DNA of 64,000 nucleotides from Ideonella sp. A 288 (GTDB lineage Bacteria; Pseudomonadota; Gammaproteobacteria; Burkholderiales; Burkholderiaceae_C): positions 62,001-126,000 of the forward strand of contig NZ_MWLO01000139.1 of the NCBI RefSeq assembly GCF_002198735.1, written 5' to 3'. Positions within the stretch are counted from its first letter, which is position 1; each line of letters opens with the position of its first letter. The notes beneath the pieces were generated by a model, which saw only the letters and a list, made by a program, of their open reading frames with translations, had not been told where the DNA came from and ran no database searches. Positions 17,621 through 30,860 of this stretch are shown one piece after another. A program made the position numbers and the translations under genes.

Positions 17621-20236
17621 TCAGCGCGGCGCGGCCGCGTCGAGCAGTTCGCTTTCGATCTGCAACTGCGCCCGGGTCTGCTGCAGGGCGGGGCCATCGA
17701 CGAGGAAGGTGTCCTCCACGCGCTCGCCCAGCGTCGTGACCTTGGCCAGTTGCAGGTTGACGTGGTGACTGGCCAGCACGCGGGCGATGGCGTAGAGCAG
17801 GCCGGAGCGGTCGCTGGTGCTCACCGACAGCAGCCAGCGCTGCGCGCGCTCGTCGGGGCGCAGCGAGACGCGGGGCGTGACCGGGAAGGACTTGACCCGG
17901 CGCGAGAGGCGGCCGCGGCTGGGCTCGGGCAGCGGGCCGGTGCTGTCCAGCGCCAGCGCCAGCTGCGTTTCGATCAGCGAGATCAGGTCGCGGTAGCCGC
18001 TGCTGTCGCCGGCCTCGCAGCTGGGGTGCACCACCTGGAACGTGTCGAGCGCGTAGCCGCTGCGGCTGGTGTGGATCTTGGCGTCCTGGATGGAGAATCC
18101 TGCGCCGTCGAAATAGCCGCAGATGCGGGCGAACAGGTCGGGCCGGTCGGGCGAATACACCAGCACTTGCAGGCCATCGCCGACGGGCGATGGGCGGGCA
18201 CTCACGACCGGCTCGGAGGTCTCGATGTGGCGCCACAGCGAGCGGGCGTGCCAGGCGATCTCGGTGGCGTCGTGGCGGGCGAAGTAGCTCACCTCGAGCG
18301 TCTTCCACAGCGGGCCCTCAGTGCCGGGCAGCGCCGAGTGCAGCGCAAGGATCTGGATCGCCTCCTGCTTGCGGGCCTCGAGGTCGGCGACCATGTTGGG
18401 CTGGGCGCCGCCCAGCGCGCGCAGCGTGACGCGGTACAGGTCTTCGAGCAGCTTGCCCTTCCAGGCATTCCAGACCTTGGGGCTGGTGCCGCGGATGTCG
18501 GCCACGGTGAGCAGGTACAGCGCGGTCAGGCGACGCGGCGTGCCCACCTTGTCGGCAAAGGCGCGCACGACGTCGGCGTCGGACAGGTCTTCCTTCTGCG
18601 CGACGGTGCTCATCGTCAGGTGCTGGCGCACCAGGAACTCGATCAGCGATGCGTCGTCGCGATCGATACCATGGTCGCGGCAGAAGTGGCGCACCTCGCG
18701 GGCACCGAGCTCGGAATGGTCGCCGCCGCGGCCCTTGGCCACGTCGTGGAACAGTGCCGCCACGTACAGCACCCAGGGCTTGTCCCAGCCGCTGGCCAGT
18801 TGCGAGCAGAACGGGTATTCGTGCGCATGCTCGGGGATGAAGAAGCGGCGCACGTTGCGCAGCACCATCAGGATGTGCTGGTCGACCGTGTAGACGTGGA
18901 ACAGGTCGTGCTGCATGCGCCCGACGATGCGGCGGAACACCCACAGGTAGCGGCCCAGCACCGAGGTCTGGTTGAGCAGCCGCATCGCGTGCGTGATGCC
19001 CTGCGGCTGGCGCAGGATGTCCATGAAGGTGGCGCGATTCACCGGGTCGCGGCGGAAGCCGGCGTCCATCAGGTTGCGGGCGTTGTACAGGGCACGCAGC
19101 GTGCGCGCCGAAAAGCCCTGGATGCCCGGCGATTGCTCGAAGATCACGAAGGTCTCGAGGATGGCGTGCGGGTCCTGGGTGTACAGATCGTCGCGCGCCA
19201 CTTCGAGCATGCCGCCACGGTCGAGGAAGCGGTCGTTGATCGGACGCATCGGCGCGGTTTCGCTGGCGTTGATGCGCTCCTCGATGTTGAGCATCAGGAT
19301 CTGGTTGAGCTGCGTCACCGCCTTGGCCGCCCAGTAGTAGCGGTGCATCAGCACCTCGGACGAACGCTGGGTGCGGCTCGAGGTGTAGCCGATGCTCTCG
19401 GCCACCGCGGTCTGCAGGTCGAACACCAGGCGGTCCTCGCGGCGGCCCGCCACGGCATGCAGGCGGGCGCGGATGAGCTGCAGCGTGCCCTCGTTGCGCT
19501 GCAGCTGCTTCACCTCGAAGGGCGTGATCAGCCCGGTGGCGGCCAGTTCGCTCCAGCTGCGGCCCAGGCCCGCGGCGCGGGACACCCAGATCACCACCTG
19601 CAGGTCGCGCAGGCCGCCCGGGCTTTCCTTGCAGTTGGGCTCGAGGGAGTAGGGCGTGTCCTCGTACTTGGTGTGGCGCTGCCGCATCTCCAGCGTCTTG
19701 GCGCGCAGGAAGGCGGCGGGTTCGATGGCGTCTTCCGCGGCGCGGCGAAAGGTGGCGAACAGCCGCTTGGTGCCGCAGACGAAGCGCGCTTCGAGCAGTG
19801 CAGTCTGCACGGTGACGTCGGCCCGCGCCTCGGCCACGCATTCGTCCACGGTGCGCACCGACGAGCCCGGTTCCAGGCCGATGTCCCAGCAGGCCGTGAT
19901 GAAGCCCTCGACCGTGGCGCGCATCGCGTCGTTCGGGGCGCCGTCGGGCAGCAGCACCAGCACGTCGACGTCGCTGTGCGGGTAGAGCTCGCCGCGGCCA
20001 TAGCCGCCCACGGCCACCAGCGCCGCAGCCGGCGGCATGCCGGCGTTGCGCCACAGTTCGGCCAGCGTGGCATCGACATGCCGGGTGAGCGCACGGATCA
20101 GCCGCGTGGCCGCCGGCGCCGAGGCGCGCGACTGCAGGAAATGATCGATCAGCGCGCGCTTGCCGTCGCGGAAGCGTGCCCTCAGCGCTGCAACACTGCC
20201 GCCGGCGGTGGCGTCGGGCTGCGTCTGCGCCAACAT
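17621..20236 (-). CDS. glnD: Bifunctional uridylyltransferase/uridylyl-removing enzyme GlnD
   Basis: 871 residues. The nucleotidyltransferase motif [19 protein letters not shown] lies at about 77-95. An HD domain follows with [17 protein letters not shown]. Two C-terminal ACT domains begin around [19 protein letters not shown] and [20 protein letters not shown]. GlnD uridylylates PII proteins when glutamine is low and removes UMP when it is high. ATG at 20236 is 4 bp past the map stop. Family length is about 850-890. Confidence 0.97.
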   Translation of the reverse strand: MLAQTQPDATAGGSVAALRARFRDGKRALIDHFLQSRASAPAATRLIRALTRHVDATLAELWRNAGMPPAAALVAVGGYGRGELYPHSDVDVLVLLPDGAPNDAMRATVEGFITACWDIGLEPGSSVRTVDECVAEARADVTVQTALLEARFVCGTKRLFATFRRAAEDAIEPAAFLRAKTLEMRQRHTKYEDTPYSLEPNCKESPGGLRDLQVVIWVSRAAGLGRSWSELAATGLITPFEVKQLQRNEGTLQLIRARLHAVAGRREDRLVFDLQTAVAESIGYTSSRTQRSSEVLMHRYYWAAKAVTQLNQILMLNIEERINASETAPMRPINDRFLDRGGMLEVARDDLYTQDPHAILETFVIFEQSPGIQGFSARTLRALYNARNLMDAGFRRDPVNRATFMDILRQPQGITHAMRLLNQTSVLGRYLWVFRRIVGRMQHDLFHVYTVDQHILMVLRNVRRFFIPEHAHEYPFCSQLASGWDKPWVLYVAALFHDVAKGRGGDHSELGAREVRHFCRDHGIDRDDASLIEFLVRQHLTMSTVAQKEDLSDADVVRAFADKVGTPRRLTALYLLTVADIRGTSPKVWNAWKGKLLEDLYRVTLRALGGAQPNMVADLEARKQEAIQILALHSALPGTEGPLWKTLEVSYFARHDATEIAWHARSLWRHIETSEPVVSARPSPVGDGLQVLVYSPDRPDLFARICGYFDGAGFSIQDAKIHTSRSGYALDTFQVVHPSCEAGDSSGYRDLISLIETQLALALDSTGPLPEPSRGRLSRRVKSFPVTPRVSLRPDERAQRWLLSVSTSDRSGLLYAIARVLASHHVNLQLAKVTTLGERVEDTFLVDGPALQQTRAQLQIESELLDAAAPR

Positions 20237-20240
20237 CGGC

Positions 20241-21044
20241 TCATGCCCCGGCGAAGGCCGGTGGCTTCGGCGTGCCATCCGACACCGTGAGCACCTCGTA
20301 GCCGGTGTCGGTGACGAGCACCGTGTGCTCCCACTGCGCCGACAGCGACCGGTCCTTCGTGACGATGGTCCAGCCATCGCCCAGTTCGCGGATCTCGCGG
20401 CGGCCGGCATTGATCATCGGCTCGATGGTGAAGATCATGCCCGGCTGCAACTCTTCCAGCGTGCCGGGCCGGCCGTAGTGCAGCACCTGCGGCTCTTCGT
20501 GGAACTTGCGGCCGATGCCATGGCCGCAGAACTCGCGCACGATCGAGAAGCCCTGGGTCTCGGCGAAGGTCTGGATGGCGTGGCCGATGTCGCCGAGGCG
20601 GGCCCCCGGCTTCACCTTGACGATGCCCTTCCACATGGCCTCGAAGGTGAGGTTGCACAGCCGGTTGGCGGCGATCGAGCCCTCGCCGACCACGAACATC
20701 CGGCTGGAATCGCCGTGCCAGCCGTCCTTGATGACGGTGACATCGATGTTCACGATGTCGCCGTTCTTCAAAGGCCGGTCGTTCGGGATGCCGTGGCAGA
20801 CCTGGTGGTTGATCGACGTGCAGATCGACTTGGGGTAGGGCGTGTAGCCGGGCGGGGCATAGTTCAGCGGCGCCGGGATGGCCTTCTGCACGTGCACGAT
20901 GTGGTCGTGGCAGAGCTTGTCCAGGTGGTCGGTGGTGACGCCCGGCTTGACGTGCTCGGCCAGCATGTCCAGCACCTCGGACGTGAGGCGGCCGGCGATG
21001 CGCATGCCGTCGATGTCGGCGGCGGTCTTGAGGGAGATCGGCAT
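20241..21044 (-). CDS. map: Methionine aminopeptidase, type I
   Basis: 267 residues. The pita-bread metalloprotease residues are visible: His in CHGIPND, Asp in [19 protein letters not shown], His in [14 protein letters not shown], Glu in FTIEPMI and Glu in [10 protein letters not shown]. It removes the initiator Met from nascent proteins. First gene of the map-glnD-mnmH series, divergent from purL across 60 bp. GATAAT on minus at 21053-21058 is a possible -10 but lies very close to the start codon. Confidence 0.97.
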   Translation of the reverse strand: MPISLKTAADIDGMRIAGRLTSEVLDMLAEHVKPGVTTDHLDKLCHDHIVHVQKAIPAPLNYAPPGYTPYPKSICTSINHQVCHGIPNDRPLKNGDIVNIDVTVIKDGWHGDSSRMFVVGEGSIAANRLCNLTFEAMWKGIVKVKPGARLGDIGHAIQTFAETQGFSIVREFCGHGIGRKFHEEPQVLHYGRPGTLEELQPGMIFTIEPMINAGRREIRELGDGWTIVTKDRSLSAQWEHTVLVTDTGYEVLTVSDGTPKPPAFAGA

Positions 21045-21104
21045 GGGGCGAAATTATCCCACCTCAACCTAAAATCCCTGGTTTGCCCTCGGAACGTGTC
21101 GCCC

Positions 21105-25085
<3,981 letters not shown>

Positions 25086-25088
25086 TCC

Positions 25089-26087
25089 TCAGGACGCCCC
25101 GGCCAGCTGCGACAGCAGTTCGTAGGAGCGCAGCCGCGCGGCGTGGGAATGCACGGCGCAGGCGACGATCAGTTCGTCGGCCTGCGTGGCCTGGACGATG
25201 TCGGCCAGCTGCCGGTGCACCGTGTCGGGCGAGCCCACGGCGGTGGCGGTGAGCATGCGCTGCACGGCGGCCTTCTCGTGCGGGCTCCACATCGCGTCCA
25301 TCTCGGCGGGCGTCACCGGCCTCGGCAGCGGCCCGCGCACGCCGCGCTGCATGCCCAGGAAGCGCTGCTGCAGCGAGGTGAAGGCCTGGGCGGCCGCGTC
25401 GTCGTTGTCGGCGACGATGACGTTCACGCCGACCATGGCGTGGGGCTTGGGCCAGTCTGCCGACGGGCGGTAGGTGGCGCGGTAGACCTCCAGCGCCTGC
25501 ATCAGCTGCTCGGGCGCGAAGTGCGACGCGAACGCGTAGGGCATGCCCAGGTAGGCCGCGAGCTGCGCACCGTACAGGCTGGACCCCAGGATCCAGATCG
25601 GCACCTTGGTGCCCGCGCCCGGGATCGCACGCACCGCCTGACCGGGTTGCGCCTCGGCGAGGTAGGCCTGGAGTTCGAGCACGTCGTTCGGAAAGCTGTC
25701 TTCGTTGCCCGGCGTCATCTGTCGGCGCAGGGCGCGCGCGGTCATCTGGTCGGTACCCGGCGCGCGGCCCAGGCCCAGGTCGATGCGGCCGGGGTACAGC
25801 GTGGCCAGCGTGCCGAAGGCCTCGGCCACCACCAGCGGCGCATGGTTGGGCAGCATCACGCCGCCCGAGCCGACGCGGATGCGGCGGGTGCCGCCGGCCA
25901 CGTGGCCGATCAGCACCGCGGTGGCCGAGCAGGCCACGCCGTCCATGTTGTGATGCTCGGCGAGCCAGTAGCGGTGGTAGCCCCAGGCCTCGGCATGTTG
26001 CGCGAGATCGAGTGTGTGGCGCAGCGATTCGGCGGCATCGCTGCCTTCGACGATGGGCGCCAGATCGAGGACGGACAATGGGATCAT
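25089..26087 (-). CDS. LLM class flavin-dependent oxidoreductase (luciferase-like monooxygenase)
   Basis: 332 residues. Starts [12 protein letters not shown] and continues [20 protein letters not shown] and [14 protein letters not shown], as in the YhbW/MsnO8-type branch of bacterial luciferase-like enzymes. These use reduced FMN and oxygen; the substrate is unknown. The barrel pattern [27 protein letters not shown] is characteristic. ATG 26087 is the start that gives the family N-terminus. Convergent with purL, 3 bp apart. Confidence 0.9.
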   Translation of the reverse strand: MIPLSVLDLAPIVEGSDAAESLRHTLDLAQHAEAWGYHRYWLAEHHNMDGVACSATAVLIGHVAGGTRRIRVGSGGVMLPNHAPLVVAEAFGTLATLYPGRIDLGLGRAPGTDQMTARALRRQMTPGNEDSFPNDVLELQAYLAEAQPGQAVRAIPGAGTKVPIWILGSSLYGAQLAAYLGMPYAFASHFAPEQLMQALEVYRATYRPSADWPKPHAMVGVNVIVADNDDAAAQAFTSLQQRFLGMQRGVRGPLPRPVTPAEMDAMWSPHEKAAVQRMLTATAVGSPDTVHRQLADIVQATQADELIVACAVHSHAARLRSYELLSQLAGAS

Positions 26088-26164
26088 GGGCTGAATGATG
26101 CCTTGCCGTGGCGCCGCGCGGGCGCCGGTGGGCATCGCCGGTCGATCATCGAAAGGACAGAGCC

Positions 26165-26671
26165 ATGCCACACCGTTCAGACACCCCGTGCGATGCCGAT
26201 CGACGCGCAGCGAGTCGACCTTCGTGCGGCGACCGGGCCCTCGCCGGAGTCCGCATCCTGTGTGTCACGCTGCTGGTCTCTGCCTGCCAGGCCCAGACGC
26301 CGCCCGGCCCCCCAACGGGCGAGCCCGCGGTGTCGAGGGCGGCCACGGTGAAGGCCAGTCTCGAGCTCGAGGCGGCGCAGCGCCGCCGCATCGAGGCCGA
26401 GATCGGCGACGCGGCCTGCACCAGCGATGCCCAGTGCAGGACCCTGCCGATCGGCGCCCGCTCGTGCGGCGGCCCGGAAAGCTGGATGGCCTGGTCTGTG
26501 GCCTCCGGCAAGGCCGATGTGCTGAAGGCGCTGGCCGACGATCTGGCCGTGATGCAGCGGCAGCGCAATGAGCGCTTCGGCATCATGTCGACCTGCCAGG
26601 TGATCCCCGATCCTGGTGCGGTGTGCCGCGATCGGCGTTGTGTGCTGCGGCCTCGGCCTCTGGCCAACTGA
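26165..26671 (+). CDS. Putative lipoprotein with conserved cysteines, function unknown
   Basis: 168 residues. A hydrophobic segment ends in the lipobox LVSAC, with Cys at about residue 41, preceded by an unusually long basic N-terminal extension; the true start may be downstream. The mature part has a helix ([19 protein letters not shown]) and then Cys residues in [33 protein letters not shown] and [10 protein letters not shown]. Six or more cysteines suggest a disulfide-rich periplasmic domain. ATG 26165 has AAAGGACAG upstream. It stands alone, convergent with the subtilase gene. Confidence 0.72.
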   Translation: MPHRSDTPCDADRRAASRPSCGDRALAGVRILCVTLLVSACQAQTPPGPPTGEPAVSRAATVKASLELEAAQRRRIEAEIGDAACTSDAQCRTLPIGARSCGGPESWMAWSVASGKADVLKALADDLAVMQRQRNERFGIMSTCQVIPDPGAVCRDRRCVLRPRPLAN

Positions 26672-26687
26672 TTTGGTGCTGAATGGA

Positions 26688-26715
26688 CAACGGGCCACGC
26701 ATGCGTGGCCCGTTG
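26688..26715. terminator. 28-bp perfect palindrome between convergent genes
   Basis: CAACGGGCCACGC, AT, GCGTGGCCCGTTG: 13-bp perfect arms with almost no loop, 16 bp after the lipoprotein stop and 46 bp before the subtilase stop on the other strand. No T-run follows in either direction. Its place suggests a bidirectional terminator. Confidence 0.6.
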
Positions 26716-26761
26716 GGAAAGACGACGACCGGCCCGACAGGCCGGCCGGTGCCGGACAGGT

Positions 26762-29700
26762 TCAGCGTTCGGCCAACTTGGCAGCCTTCTGCATGCCTTT
26801 GCTGCTGCTGGCCGGGGCCGGAGTCAAGACGGCCGCGCTATCGATGTACAGCGCGGTGCTTCCCACAGGCGTGCTGGCACCGTCGAGGAACTGCACCGTG
26901 GTGAAGTAGCGCTGACCAGCGGCCACCGCCCAGGAGAATGCCACCGAGCCAGTGCCCGCGGTGACCACCGTCGCCGGGGTGCTGACGCGCAGCGTGTTGG
27001 CCAATCCCTTGCCCGGGGCCACGACCCAACTGGACAGGGTGTAGTTCGAGCTGGTGGCATTGGTTCCATCGGGATTCTTGCGGCTCGTGCCGAAGCCGAT
27101 GACGCAGACCCAGTACTTGCCTGCGGCAGGCGAGGCGATGCTCACCGTTTCATCTGCTGTGGTGCCACCGCTGCTGCCAACCAGCGTGGCCGTGGCCAGC
27201 GTGGCCCCGCGGTAGACCTCGAGGTCGAGGTCGTCATCACCGTTGCCGGTGGTTTCTCCGTCGAACAGCGCAATGCGCAAGGCAGTGGCGCCCGCCGGTA
27301 CGTCGAACGAGGCTGTGCAGTTGTCGGCACCGAAGTTCACCGATCCTCCCGTGCGCGTGGACGGCACCAAGCCGACAGTGCTCGAACGCAGCGTGCCGTC
27401 ATAACCCGTGCCCACTGTGAAGATGTGGCTCGCGCGCAGACGTCTGTCGGCGATGATCGCTGGCGCGGCCAGTGACAGCGGCTTCAGCGTCAACGGGCTG
27501 CGAACCGTGCTGCTGCCATCGCTCCAGTCGAGGTTGCCGAAGCCCCAGGCGCCGAGCGGTGCATTCGTGCGCTGCGCGGTGAGTGTGAAGCTACCACTGC
27601 CGCCGGCAGGAAGGGCCAGCGTAGCGGGCGACACCGAGACCGAGAAGCCGGGCATCGTGACCGATGCCGTATAGCTGGCCGGATTGGCGCTCACGTTGGT
27701 GACCGTGCGGCGGAATGTCTGGCGCCCCACCACTTCGGAGGTCAAGGAGGCCAGGTTCAGATCCCACGGCGCGATGAAGCCGAAGGCATTGCACAGGGCG
27801 CCGGTCGGGTTGACCAGGCCTTGTCCGCACAGGAAGGCCGCGTAGTCCGGGAAGCCCGCGTCGTAGACCAGGCCCACGCCGGCCGCGGCGTTCGGGTTGG
27901 CATGGCCGGCTCCATAGCCGAATCGATCGGTGTCGGGTGCGCCATTGCCCAGCTTCACGCCGGTGGCCGTGGTCATCAGTGCCGACTTGATGGCGGCTGG
28001 CGACCACGACGGCTTGGCCTGCTTCAGCAGTGCGGCCATGCCGGCGATGTGCGGGCTGGACATCGACGTGCCCTGCAGGTAGTTGAAGGACGGCGCCGGG
28101 TAGTTGCCCAAGGCGATCTGGGCATCGGTCTGGGCGGCATTGGCCAGTGGCGGCGCGTACGCGGCCAGGATGTTCACGCCAGGCGCCGTGATGTCCGGCT
28201 TAAGGATGTTGGGATTGGCCAGGTTCGGGCCACGCGAGGAGAAGGCAGCCATCTGCGGGGCGATCACGCTCGGGTCGAGCACCGAGCCGCTGAGGCTGGC
28301 TGTGCCGGCGCCGCCAGCGGCATAGGTCCGGACGGTCGTGCGGAACAGGTGAGACAGGTGGACCGTCGGCACGAAATGCGCGTCATCGTTGAGCGTGTTG
28401 GCGGCCGTGTTGATCACGATCGTGCCTGCGCCGCCGGCCTCCTTCGTGGCGAGGCTCTTGTTGACGCGGGCGTTGGCGCCGCGGTCGCAGACGACGATCT
28501 TGCCGGCGACCTTTGCCGGGTCGAGGGCGGCGGCCGGGCCGGCGGCTGCGCCCAGCAGCGTGGCGTCGGCCAGGTCGGCGTTGGAGAAGCACAGCCGCAG
28601 CGCAGCCTGTTGCAGCGCAGTCAGACCGGCGAGCGGCGTGACGCCTGCCTCGGTCGACAGGATCAGCGACTTGCTGGGCAGACCGGCGGCTTGCAGGGAG
28701 GGGCCGGTGAAGGTGCTGCCGTTGCCAAGCGTGACGGTGGCGACGTTCAGGCGATCGTGCGTGGACGCGGCCACTGTCGTGAGCCAGGGGCTCATGTGCG
28801 CCACGGTGTTGCCCGGGCCTTCGTTGCCGGCCGAGGCCGCCACGAAGACGCCCGCATCCGCGGCAAAGAGGAAGGCCACTTCGACGCTGTCAACGAAGTT
28901 GGTGCGCGTTCCGCTGATGGAGAAGTTGATGACATCCACGCCGTCGGCGACCGCGGCGTCGATGGCGGCGACGCTGTCGCTCGAGAAGCAGGTGGCCAAC
29001 GCCGAGCCGTTGTAGAGCCAGCAGACCTTGTAGGCCGCGATGCGGGCCCGCGGCGCCATGCCGCTGATGATGCCGCTGGGCGAGCCGTTGACCACCGACT
29101 CGACACCGGCGTTGCCGCCAGCAGTGGAGGCGGTGTGGGTGCCGTGGCCGTCGGCGTCGCGCGGCGACAGGAACTCGACTGACTGGCGTGTGCGCCCCGA
29201 CTGGTCGAAGCCGGCATGGAAGTGGCGCGCGCCGATCAGCTTGTTGTTGCAGGCGCTGGCCGGGAACCCGGGACCGGTCTGGCAGGTGCCGGCCCAGGGG
29301 CGGCTGTTGATGATCGGGTTGTAGACGACGGTGCCCGGCAGGTGGCTGGATACGGGCTTGCCGGCGCCGTCGACCTTGTCGGAGAACGCCGGATTTTCGG
29401 GCGTGATGCCGCCATCGACGATGCCGATGATCACGTTCTCGCCGGTGACGCCGTTGGTATGCAGCCCACCCGATCCGGTGAGGCCCAGGAACCCTGGCGT
29501 GCGGCTGGTGTCGACCGTGCGGGGCGTGTCCTCGGACACGGCCGCCACGCCGGCATTGGCTTTGAGCTTGGCGACGTCGGTGTCGGTCAGTAGTGCCGTG
29601 AAGCCGTTGAACGCCACGCTGTAACGGTGCGTGACCGGCACGTTGCCCAGCGAAGCCAGCACGGTGGACTGGCGGCCGCTCAGGTAGTTGCGATAGGCCA

Positions 29701-29899
29701 GCACGTTGGCCGCACGTGCATTGAACTTCTGGCCCAGCACCGGCCTGGTCGCGGCATAGCCCTGCACCGAGCCGGTGTAGCCGGCAGCGGGCTGGTCAAC
29801 CAGCTGCACGATATAGGACTTGCGCGCGGCCTGCTGCGCACTGGCGGCACCCGCGGCCATCAACAGTGCGGCGGCCCAGATCCATGGGGTTTTCGTCAT
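26762..29899 (-). CDS. Secreted subtilisin-like (S8) serine protease with PA domain
   Basis: 1045 residues. Signal peptide ends near AASA|QQ (about 21). An inhibitor I9 propeptide (about 27-125) is followed by the catalytic domain with Asp162 in IGIVDGG, His252 in DGHGTHTAS, oxyanion Asn in ASAGNEGPGN and Ser612 in GTSMSSPHIAG. A protease-associated insert (about 400-530) makes it resemble the cucumisin-type S8 branch. A beta-sandwich region (about 700-790) precedes a pre-peptidase-like domain (about 810-940). No PEP-CTERM or autotransporter end, so it is probably released. The ribosome-binding site GGAGGAG is strong. Lies 34 bp downstream of the PEP-CTERM gene on the same strand. Confidence 0.93.
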   Translation of the reverse strand: MTKTPWIWAAALLMAAGAASAQQAARKSYIVQLVDQPAAGYTGSVQGYAATRPVLGQKFNARAANVLAYRNYLSGRQSTVLASLGNVPVTHRYSVAFNGFTALLTDTDVAKLKANAGVAAVSEDTPRTVDTSRTPGFLGLTGSGGLHTNGVTGENVIIGIVDGGITPENPAFSDKVDGAGKPVSSHLPGTVVYNPIINSRPWAGTCQTGPGFPASACNNKLIGARHFHAGFDQSGRTRQSVEFLSPRDADGHGTHTASTAGGNAGVESVVNGSPSGIISGMAPRARIAAYKVCWLYNGSALATCFSSDSVAAIDAAVADGVDVINFSISGTRTNFVDSVEVAFLFAADAGVFVAASAGNEGPGNTVAHMSPWLTTVAASTHDRLNVATVTLGNGSTFTGPSLQAAGLPSKSLILSTEAGVTPLAGLTALQQAALRLCFSNADLADATLLGAAAGPAAALDPAKVAGKIVVCDRGANARVNKSLATKEAGGAGTIVINTAANTLNDDAHFVPTVHLSHLFRTTVRTYAAGGAGTASLSGSVLDPSVIAPQMAAFSSRGPNLANPNILKPDITAPGVNILAAYAPPLANAAQTDAQIALGNYPAPSFNYLQGTSMSSPHIAGMAALLKQAKPSWSPAAIKSALMTTATGVKLGNGAPDTDRFGYGAGHANPNAAAGVGLVYDAGFPDYAAFLCGQGLVNPTGALCNAFGFIAPWDLNLASLTSEVVGRQTFRRTVTNVSANPASYTASVTMPGFSVSVSPATLALPAGGSGSFTLTAQRTNAPLGAWGFGNLDWSDGSSTVRSPLTLKPLSLAAPAIIADRRLRASHIFTVGTGYDGTLRSSTVGLVPSTRTGGSVNFGADNCTASFDVPAGATALRIALFDGETTGNGDDDLDLEVYRGATLATATLVGSSGGTTADETVSIASPAAGKYWVCVIGFGTSRKNPDGTNATSSNYTLSSWVVAPGKGLANTLRVSTPATVVTAGTGSVAFSWAVAAGQRYFTTVQFLDGASTPVGSTALYIDSAAVLTPAPASSSKGMQKAAKLAER

Positions 29900-29933
29900 C
29901 GATTCTTCTCCTCCTGCGTTGTGCGCAGCGGGG

Positions 29934-30656
29934 TTATCGGGCAGAGCGGCGGCGGGTGAACGCCAGGCCGCCCAGACTCAGGGCCACCAGCCACAGGGCC
30001 GATGGTTCGGGGATCGTCAGCGACAGGTTGTCGATCGCGAACTGCAGGTCGTTGAACAGGTAGCCGGCGGCATCGAAGTCGACACCGCTGCGCACGCAGT
30101 CGGCTCCGATGAAGACGCAGGCCCCCAGGGTCATTGAACGGAGCAGCGGCGAACCCGGGAGGCCGTAGCTGCTGAACACGAAGTCACCGGGAACGCCCGG
30201 AGCCTCGAGCAGCGAGAGCGTGGTTTCGATCAAGCCACCGTCCCACAGCGTGCCGACCAGCTTCAGTCCCATCGGTGAGTTGGCGAAGATGCCCGCCGGC
30301 GTTGGCAGCGGGAAGAACGAGGCGTCGAGGGCGTCGATCGAGAAGGCGCGCTGCGTCGTGATGGTGACTTCCGCACCATTGAGGGCCGTGAGGTAGACGC
30401 TGAGGAAGTTGTTGCGGATGCAGGATTCGCCGAGCGCTGGCGCGCAGGATGAAAGATCGACGATGGCGTCGCTGCCCGTCGGAGTGAAGGTCACGCCCGA
30501 TTCGGTGTACGAGGCGTCGGGCTGGCCCGGTCCGACCACGGTCAGGGGCGGCGCTGACTCGAAGTCGACGAGCGCCGCCGAGGCGATCGTCGGTACGGCG
30601 GTGGCGGCCAACAGCGCGGCGCTTGTGAGGCACCTGGCCCAGGAGGGGTTGAACAT
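29934..30656 (-). CDS. PEP-CTERM sorting domain protein
   Basis: 240 residues. Signal peptide ends at about IASA|A (27). The mature domain is beta-rich with ALVDFESAPP and two Cys pairs. The C-terminus is a textbook PEP-CTERM signal: IPEPSALWLVALSLGGLAF then TRRRSAR, that is Pro-Glu-Pro, a hydrophobic helix and an Arg cluster. Such proteins are processed by an exosortase and displayed or released with extracellular polysaccharide. Exosortase genes are not in the window. It precedes the subtilase gene by 34 bp, so the two are probably co-transcribed. Confidence 0.9.
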   Translation of the reverse strand: MFNPSWARCLTSAALLAATAVPTIASAALVDFESAPPLTVVGPGQPDASYTESGVTFTPTGSDAIVDLSSCAPALGESCIRNNFLSVYLTALNGAEVTITTQRAFSIDALDASFFPLPTPAGIFANSPMGLKLVGTLWDGGLIETTLSLLEAPGVPGDFVFSSYGLPGSPLLRSMTLGACVFIGADCVRSGVDFDAAGYLFNDLQFAIDNLSLTIPEPSALWLVALSLGGLAFTRRRSAR

Positions 30657-30829
30657 GGAGCTAGCCCTTTCGTCGGATGGAGGAGACGGCAGCCGGGCGG
30701 TGGGCCCGGATCGCACGACTGTGGAATGCGGCCTGCGGTCGATTCGGGATGTCCGAAACGACCGGTACTGCGCCACGAACAGGGTAGCAACATCGGGGCC
30801 TGCCACACCACCCTGAATGCCCTGTGTTG

Positions 30830-30849
30830 GCCCCCTCGAACGAGGGGGC
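30830..30849. terminator. Hairpin downstream of rlhA
   Basis: GCCCCCTCG, AA, CGAGGGGGC: 9-bp perfect arms with a 2-nt spacer, 11 bp after the rlhA stop on the minus strand. No T-run. It also ends the leader region of the PEP-CTERM gene, where I see no other feature. Confidence 0.5.
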
Positions 30850-30860
30850 TCCCCCGCGAT

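Noticed and set aside
16370-20290. A long plus-strand open frame across mnmH and glnD
   Set aside because: Antisense shadow: the minus-strand genes carry clear catalytic motifs, while the plus frame has none.
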